Assembly: GCA_947176415.1 (NCBI GenBank)
Contig: CAMWQJ010000001.1
Coordinates: 1 to 64,000 of the forward strand
Length of the DNA: 64,000 nt
Direction of reading: 5' to 3'
DNA from: an uncultured Ruminococcus sp.
Lineage (GTDB): Bacteria > Bacillota > Clostridia > Oscillospirales > Ruminococcaceae
Position numbers and translations under genes: made by a program. Shown here piece after piece: positions 58,594-64,000 of the stretch. Each line of letters starts with the position of its first letter. The stretch's first letter is position 1. Below the pieces are notes generated by a model. The model made no database searches. It was not told the origin of the DNA and saw only the letters and a program-made list of their open reading frames with translations.

Positions 58594-60174
58594 ATGAGTG
58601 ATAAAACAGTTTCAAATATGGAAGAAAAACCGAAAAAGCCGAAAAAGAACATGAAAAAATTCAAATACGGCTCTATGTCATTAGCCGTGATTGTCCTTGT
58701 AATCGTTCTTGTCATAATTGTTAATCTTATGTGCAGTATGCTTGCGAAACGTTCTCCGCTAAAAATAGACCTTACCCCCGACAAGCGTTACGAACTCAGC
58801 GACGAATCGATAGAGGCGGTTAAGAATCTTGACAGGGACGTTGAAATAACAGTTACTTTCCAGAAAAGCGACTTTGATTCTATGGGTGCATACTATCAGC
58901 AGATGTATCTTGCTTATTATGGCATAAATGTTGAAACGCCCTACGAAATGATTCCGTCAATACTTGAAAAGTACGAGCTTTATTCAAAACAGGGAAAAGG
59001 CAATATAAAAGTACAGTATGTTGACATGAACAAAGACCCCGACATTATAGCGAGGTACAGGAAGTTTTACAACAACGACATTCCCGAGGGAAGTATAGTT
59101 GTATTTTCAGGCGACGACAAAAACGGACGTGTAAAGGTTATCAGCGAGCAGGAAGTATTGAGCATGATTAAGCCAGCTAATACAAGCACGCAGACGGCAG
59201 TTACAATGAGTTTTGTTGGCGAGAGTACACTTACTTCCGCTATCCTGAATGTAACGGACTCAAATCCCATACGGACGGCTTTTGTAACGGCAATAAACGG
59301 TGCTTCCGTTGCAGGTTCGGACACAGCTACAGTCTCTGGTATAATGGAATTCCTCAGCAAGAACGGCTATGACTGCACAGAGGTTGACATTGCAACGGAC
59401 GATATAAGCCCCGTTGACTATGATATGATAGTTGTGCCTATGCCGACAGTTGACTTCACGGCAGATATTATTGACAAACTCGGCGACTTCCTCTACAATG
59501 GCGGAAACTATGAAAGAGATATGCTTTATATTCCTAATATGACGGTAAATGATTTGCCGAATATCTCCGAATTTCTCGCCGACTGGAGCATAGAGGTCGA
59601 TAAAAATTTTGTAATGGACGATAAAAACTGGGTATATATATCAGACCTGAGAAATCTTAATATAATGGCAGAAGTAAATGACGCTGATTCCGTCGGAACG
59701 TTGCCGAATGATACTCTTCCGATTGTCGCACCCGCCTCGAAGAAACTTTCCATACTGACAAAGAACAACGACAGCGTGGCAACGTCTGTACTCAGGTCTA
59801 TGGATACATCTTATGATACGGAAGACCAGACAACAGGGGCAAGAGATATTGCGGTAATCTCCAGAAAAGAAACGAGCGTAGGCGTTGACACCTATACAAG
59901 CCATCTTCTCGTGCTTGGCAGTTCGGTAATGACGGACAGTGCAATCCTCGAGCAGACAAATACATTTAACAATGCAAACGTTTTAATCGGAATGATTAAC
60001 ACAATGACGGGCAAGGAAGCAAATGCTGTTATTCCCGAAAAGGCTTTACAGCAGGCAAAAATAGCTCCCGATGCTTCACAGCTGAATATTATAAAAATAT
60101 TAGTCATCTATGTTATTCCTGCAATTGTTGCCGTGTGCGGTGTGATTGTGTTTGTAAGGAGAAGAAACCGATGA
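58594..60174 (+). CDS. GldG family ABC-associated protein
   Basis: N-terminal and C-terminal TMs; IDLTPDKRYELSDESIEAVKNLDRDVEITVTFQ; adjacent to GldF-like permease. Confidence 0.9.
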   Translation: MSDKTVSNMEEKPKKPKKNMKKFKYGSMSLAVIVLVIVLVIIVNLMCSMLAKRSPLKIDLTPDKRYELSDESIEAVKNLDRDVEITVTFQKSDFDSMGAYYQQMYLAYYGINVETPYEMIPSILEKYELYSKQGKGNIKVQYVDMNKDPDIIARYRKFYNNDIPEGSIVVFSGDDKNGRVKVISEQEVLSMIKPANTSTQTAVTMSFVGESTLTSAILNVTDSNPIRTAFVTAINGASVAGSDTATVSGIMEFLSKNGYDCTEVDIATDDISPVDYDMIVVPMPTVDFTADIIDKLGDFLYNGGNYERDMLYIPNMTVNDLPNISEFLADWSIEVDKNFVMDDKNWVYISDLRNLNIMAEVNDADSVGTLPNDTLPIVAPASKKLSILTKNNDSVATSVLRSMDTSYDTEDQTTGARDIAVISRKETSVGVDTYTSHLLVLGSSVMTDSAILEQTNTFNNANVLIGMINTMTGKEANAVIPEKALQQAKIAPDASQLNIIKILVIYVIPAIVAVCGVIVFVRRRNR

Positions 60175-61703
60175 ATAAATCTGCAAAAAATATTATTATA
60201 CTTTGCGGTGCGGTTGTCGTACTCGGTGGCGGACTCATTGCCCTGAAGATGACCGAGCCGAAAGATAATCCGACGGAAGAAAGTCCCGTTTCTGAAACCT
60301 CGAAGGACTCCGAGGCGGAGGGCAGTGGGATAACGGTTGTTGCGGACGAAAAGGCGGACGAGCATGGCGGAGTAATCAGCGAAGTCAGTGTGAAAAATGC
60401 AGACGGAATACTTCACGTTGTTGTCGACAAGGAAGCAACGGAAGATTCCGCACAGACATATACCCTCGCCGATTATAAAGATATACCGCTTAATACGGCT
60501 CTTGTCGGTACTCTCGCAAACAATGCCGTCAATATGGTTTCAGAGTCTGTGGTTGAGGAAAACGGCGAAAATCTCGCAAAGTTTGGACTTGACAATCCGC
60601 AGGCAGAGGTTGAAATAAAATTCAAATCAGGAACGACAAAAAAGTTAATCATCGGTGACAAAGCCCCCGCAAATTCTGAAACATACGTAATGATTGACGA
60701 CGAAAAGACAGTTTACACGGTTTCAACCTCCTACGTTGCAAATTACAGCAAGGCATTGAACGATTTTATAGAGACGACTATTCTTGAAAAGCCTGACGAC
60801 GATAATATGCCGATTGTTGAAAGTGTAAAAATAGAACGTGAGGATATAGATTACGATATTGTGCTTGAATACGACAAGAAAAGCGATGACGGAAAATATT
60901 CGGGCGGTACTTCTGCAAAGCACGTAATGACCGAGCCGACAGAAGCATATCTTACTGTAGAGCGTTCAGAGCCTGTTACAAACGGTATGTTTGGACTTAT
61001 AGCGGATTCAATTTATTCTGTAAAGTGCAGTGCTTCGGATATTGCACAGGCAGGATTAAAAGAGCCGTTCTGTAAAGTTACGATGAAGTGCGACGACGGA
61101 AAAAGTTATACTCTGCTTATGAGCGAGCCGTTTACTGACGAGAATAATAAAAAGTGCTGTTATGCGATGTTTGAGGACGGAAAAGTAATCTATACAGTCA
61201 ATACGGAAAATGCAAAATGGGCAATTGTCATGCCGATTGATATAACTTCCCGTATTATGATTGGCTCTTATGTTTGGAATATAACTGATTTGTCCGTAAA
61301 GTGCAGTGACGGCACGGAAGAGAATTTCACAATAAAACTGAAAGACGAGAAAATGGACTTATCCGATGCAAAAACAGCTGATTTTGAAGTCAGACGAAAC
61401 GGCGGAATTTTTGACAGTGAGAGGTACAGACAGTTTTATGGATTCCTAATAAGCTCATCTGCGGAGGAGTTCGCACTCGGCGAGAAAGTACCGACAGGCA
61501 AGCCGACGGTTACAATAACATACAGTGACTCATATACCAAGACGACAACAACTATTGACTTCTATGATTATTCAAATCTCACATCGCTTATTGTCATAAA
61601 CGGCGAGAGTAAATATTTCTGTTCAAAGTCCTATGTTGACACACTGATTGACAATATCGGACGTATAGAAACAGGCGAGGAGTATGTTACGACATGGAAA
61701 TAA
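60171..61703 (+). CDS. DUF4340 domain-containing membrane-anchored protein
   Basis: GLDNPQAEVEIKFKSGTTKKLIIGDKAPANSETYVMIDDEKTVYTVSTSYV; overlaps the GldG stop by 4 nt. Confidence 0.88.
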   Translation: MNKSAKNIIILCGAVVVLGGGLIALKMTEPKDNPTEESPVSETSKDSEAEGSGITVVADEKADEHGGVISEVSVKNADGILHVVVDKEATEDSAQTYTLADYKDIPLNTALVGTLANNAVNMVSESVVEENGENLAKFGLDNPQAEVEIKFKSGTTKKLIIGDKAPANSETYVMIDDEKTVYTVSTSYVANYSKALNDFIETTILEKPDDDNMPIVESVKIEREDIDYDIVLEYDKKSDDGKYSGGTSAKHVMTEPTEAYLTVERSEPVTNGMFGLIADSIYSVKCSASDIAQAGLKEPFCKVTMKCDDGKSYTLLMSEPFTDENNKKCCYAMFEDGKVIYTVNTENAKWAIVMPIDITSRIMIGSYVWNITDLSVKCSDGTEENFTIKLKDEKMDLSDAKTADFEVRRNGGIFDSERYRQFYGFLISSSAEEFALGEKVPTGKPTVTITYSDSYTKTTTTIDFYDYSNLTSLIVINGESKYFCSKSYVDTLIDNIGRIETGEEYVTTWK

Positions 61704-61725
61704 AAATTTAAAAGGAGGATATTAT

Positions 61726-62010
61726 ATGAATGAGAAATTTTTTATTTATAAGGGTTATCCGCTTGTGCGTAGCGGAAACACAATTTATTACGGCAATATG
61801 TCAGACCCTTATGTGACGATGATTCAGATACTTGCTAAAAATAAATCGGGCGATATGGAGGTGACAAGTAAAGTCAGGGTGGTACAGATGTCAACAGACC
61901 TTACACTGTCGCCGATAGATGCCTGTATAAAAAATACAGAATGCGAATGCGGTCTTTATGAAGCTCTTGACATTGCAAGAGTATGGCTTGAAAAGGCACT
62001 TAAAAAATAA
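61726..62010 (+). CDS. Small conserved-looking uncharacterised protein
   Basis: RBS AAAGGAGG and ATG 61726; MNEKFFIYKGYPLVRSGNTIYYGNMSDPYVTMIQILAKNKSGDMEVTSKVRVVQMSTDLTLSPIDACIKNTECECGLYEALDIARVWLEKALKK. Confidence 0.8.
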   Translation: MNEKFFIYKGYPLVRSGNTIYYGNMSDPYVTMIQILAKNKSGDMEVTSKVRVVQMSTDLTLSPIDACIKNTECECGLYEALDIARVWLEKALKK

Positions 62011-62018
62011 AAAAAATC

Positions 62019-62058
62019 AACTGCTGTACGGAATATTTCGCCATACAGCAGTTTTTTT
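62019..62058. terminator. Bidirectional intrinsic terminator
   Basis: AACTGCTGTACGG...CCATACAGCAGTT then TTTTTT. Confidence 0.85.
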
Positions 62059-62062
62059 CATA

Positions 62063-64000
62063 TCAGCCGAGAATTATTTTAATTTCATTGACTTCTTTCA
62101 GCATATCGGCAGGAATATAATTTCCGTCGAGTTTTTCGCCGTTTAGGATTAATTCCTTTACACCGCTTTCAACGTGTGCGGAATTGTCAACCGTCATATT
62201 CAGCTTTTTGCCACGGAAATTTTTTCCCATTTTAAAGCCCTCCCACTCGGACGGAACGGACGGAGAAATGCGGAGACCGTTTATATCTGGTCGCATACCG
62301 CATATGCCTTCAACACAGCCTACCATTACAGTTGAGGCAGTACCCGTAAGCCAGTGTACGTGTGAGCGTCCCTCATACTTTGAAGCTCTTGATTCGGTAA
62401 ATTGTCCGTGTACGTAAGGCTCCATTACACGTATTTCCGCCTTGTCATTCATGCTTGCTGGTGAGCTTTCCTTGAAATACTCAAAAGCCCTGTTGCCGTG
62501 ACCGAGGAGCGATTCCGCAAGAATAAGCCAGCCCTGTGACTGCGAGAAAATACCGCCGTTTTCCTTTGTATCGTCGTTGAAGATGTGCATTAATGCGCCG
62601 TCAAAATATTGCTTTTTATAAGGCGGGTCAAGAAGTTTTGCACCGTATGGCGTATTAAGCAAGCCGTGTACGCTTTCCATAGCCTTTTCGGACTGTTCTT
62701 GTGTAGCGAATCCAGAAATAACGCTCCATGACTGCGGATTCAGCCACATATTAGCTTCAGGGTCTTTCTTTGCACCGACAAGCACACCGTCTTCACGAAT
62801 GCCACGAATAAACCTATCCTCGTCCCAGCACTTTTCAAGAGCCTTTGCGAGTTCCGACTGTTTTTCGCCGATATATAAGATATATTCGTTATCTCCTCTT
62901 GACTCCGCCATGTCCTTTATAACGTTCATTGCGTAGTATAACTGGAATGCCACAAAAGTAGACTCGCCTTTTGCACCGAGACGGAGACAATCATTCCAGT
63001 CAGCGTGGAGACCTGCCGGCATATTGTGACTGCCAAGGTGATTCATTGAGAAGTCAACAGCCTTTTTCAGATGATTGTAAACTGTATCTTCACCGCCGTT
63101 TGCGTAGACAATAACCTCGTCAAGAAAAGCACTGTTACCGCTTTCGCCGAGATATTTAACTATAGTCGGGAAAAGCCATAATGCGTCGTCGGCACGATAG
63201 GATGGGTGTCCTGTTTCCTTTACATATTCAGGGTCATCAGGTGTATTCTCATGTCCTGCATTATGCGTGAACTTTACAAGCGGAAGTCCTCCGCCGTTGT
63301 CAACCTGTGCGGAAAGCATAAAACGGATTTTTTCGAGTGCCATTTCGGGATTAAGGTGAATAATTCCCTGAATATCCTGCACTGTATCACGGTAGCCATA
63401 GCCGTTTCGCAGTCCGCAGTAAACAAATGACGCAGCACGAGACCATATAAACGTAATAAAACACTGGTAGGCGTTCCATACGTTTATCATGTTGTTGAAC
63501 TCTTCCGAAGGCGTTTCAACCCTGAAATTTTCAAGTTGAGTGTGCCAGTAATTTTTCAGCGTGTTTATTTCCCTGTCAACTTTTCCTGCCTGTCTGTATC
63601 CGCTGAGGATTTCGTCAGCCTGTTCAGCAGTTCTCTGTCCGAGAATATATATAAGCTCGATTGTTTCGCCTGATTTTACTATAACGTCAGACTGCAAAGC
63701 ACCGCATGAATTTGAATTGTAATTCATTGTGTTACTGCATTTGCCTTTTTCAACCGCAACAGGATTTGCATAAGTTCTGTATGCACCTATGAAGTCCGAG
63801 AGATTACCGCAAGAGTTTGTTACATCTTCACCCACCATGCCGAAAAATCTGTCTCTTCTGTCCTTTTCACTGTTTCCGCTGATAGTCTGCACAATTTTAT
63901 TTCCGTCAAATTTTGTCTGCGAAATGAAGAGCGAGTATTGCAGATTAACTTGGTCCTGCTCATAATTATCCTCATTTGTGAACTCAACAAATCCGAAAAC
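62063..64000 (-). CDS. GH94 family phosphorylase (cellobiose/cellodextrin phosphorylase-like), truncated at the window edge
   Basis: RNGYGYRDTVQDIQGIIHLNPEMALEKIRFMLSAQVDNGGGLPLV; HADWNDCLRLGAKGES; MEPYVHGQF; frame stays open to 64000 (VFGFVEFTNEDNYEQDQVNLQYSLFISQTKFDGNKIVQTI). Confidence 0.92.
   Translation of the reverse strand, partial: VFGFVEFTNEDNYEQDQVNLQYSLFISQTKFDGNKIVQTISGNSEKDRRDRFFGMVGEDVTNSCGNLSDFIGAYRTYANPVAVEKGKCSNTMNYNSNSCGALQSDVIVKSGETIELIYILGQRTAEQADEILSGYRQAGKVDREINTLKNYWHTQLENFRVETPSEEFNNMINVWNAYQCFITFIWSRAASFVYCGLRNGYGYRDTVQDIQGIIHLNPEMALEKIRFMLSAQVDNGGGLPLVKFTHNAGHENTPDDPEYVKETGHPSYRADDALWLFPTIVKYLGESGNSAFLDEVIVYANGGEDTVYNHLKKAVDFSMNHLGSHNMPAGLHADWNDCLRLGAKGESTFVAFQLYYAMNVIKDMAESRGDNEYILYIGEKQSELAKALEKCWDEDRFIRGIREDGVLVGAKKDPEANMWLNPQSWSVISGFATQEQSEKAMESVHGLLNTPYGAKLLDPPYKKQYFDGALMHIFNDDTKENGGIFSQSQGWLILAESLLGHGNRAFEYFKESSPASMNDKAEIRVMEPYVHGQFTESRASKYEGRSHVHWLTGTASTVMVGCVEGICGMRPDINGLRISPSVPSEWEGFKMGKNFRGKKLNMTVDNSAHVESGVKELILNGEKLDGNYIPADMLKEVNEIKIILG

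Overview
This is a 64 kb, low-to-mid GC, densely coding Firmicute chromosomal segment. Dockerin modules, BspA-type LRR proteins, HydE and a GH94 phosphorylase suggest a Ruminococcus-like (Oscillospiraceae) genome; that assignment is inference. Main blocks: (1) housekeeping genes, including rplJ-rplL behind an L10 leader, pckG, and rimP-nusA-rnpM-ylxQ-infB-rbfA-nrnA-truB-ribF; (2) a branched-chain amino acid (BCAA) block with T-box-leuA and ilvB-ilvN-ilvC-(chorismate mutase-like)-ilvD-accessory genes-leuC-leuD-leuB-DUF815-ilvA-ridA, followed by nadA and hydE; (3) four secreted dockerin proteins in two pairs, two of them BspA-like LRR proteins and one made almost entirely of tandem dockerins; (4) a compact ABC-dependent glycan export locus; (5) a Gld-like ABC exporter/DUF4340 locus; (6) a GH94 phosphorylase cut by the right edge. 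The strongest candidate for an undescribed element is the ilvB leader. It has a readable promoter, an RBS-preceded 36-codon ORF rich in Ile/Val/Leu codons, and a strong intrinsic terminator just before ilvB. This looks like ribosome-mediated attenuation, while leuA in the same window uses a T-box. Other notable items are a 19-bp inverted repeat flanking a lone alpha/beta hydrolase, the dockerin-only protein, a terminator-like hairpin in the nusA operon leader, and a 26-aa hydrophobic small ORF in the BCAA block. No rRNA, tRNA, CRISPR array, transposase or prophage genes were recognised.
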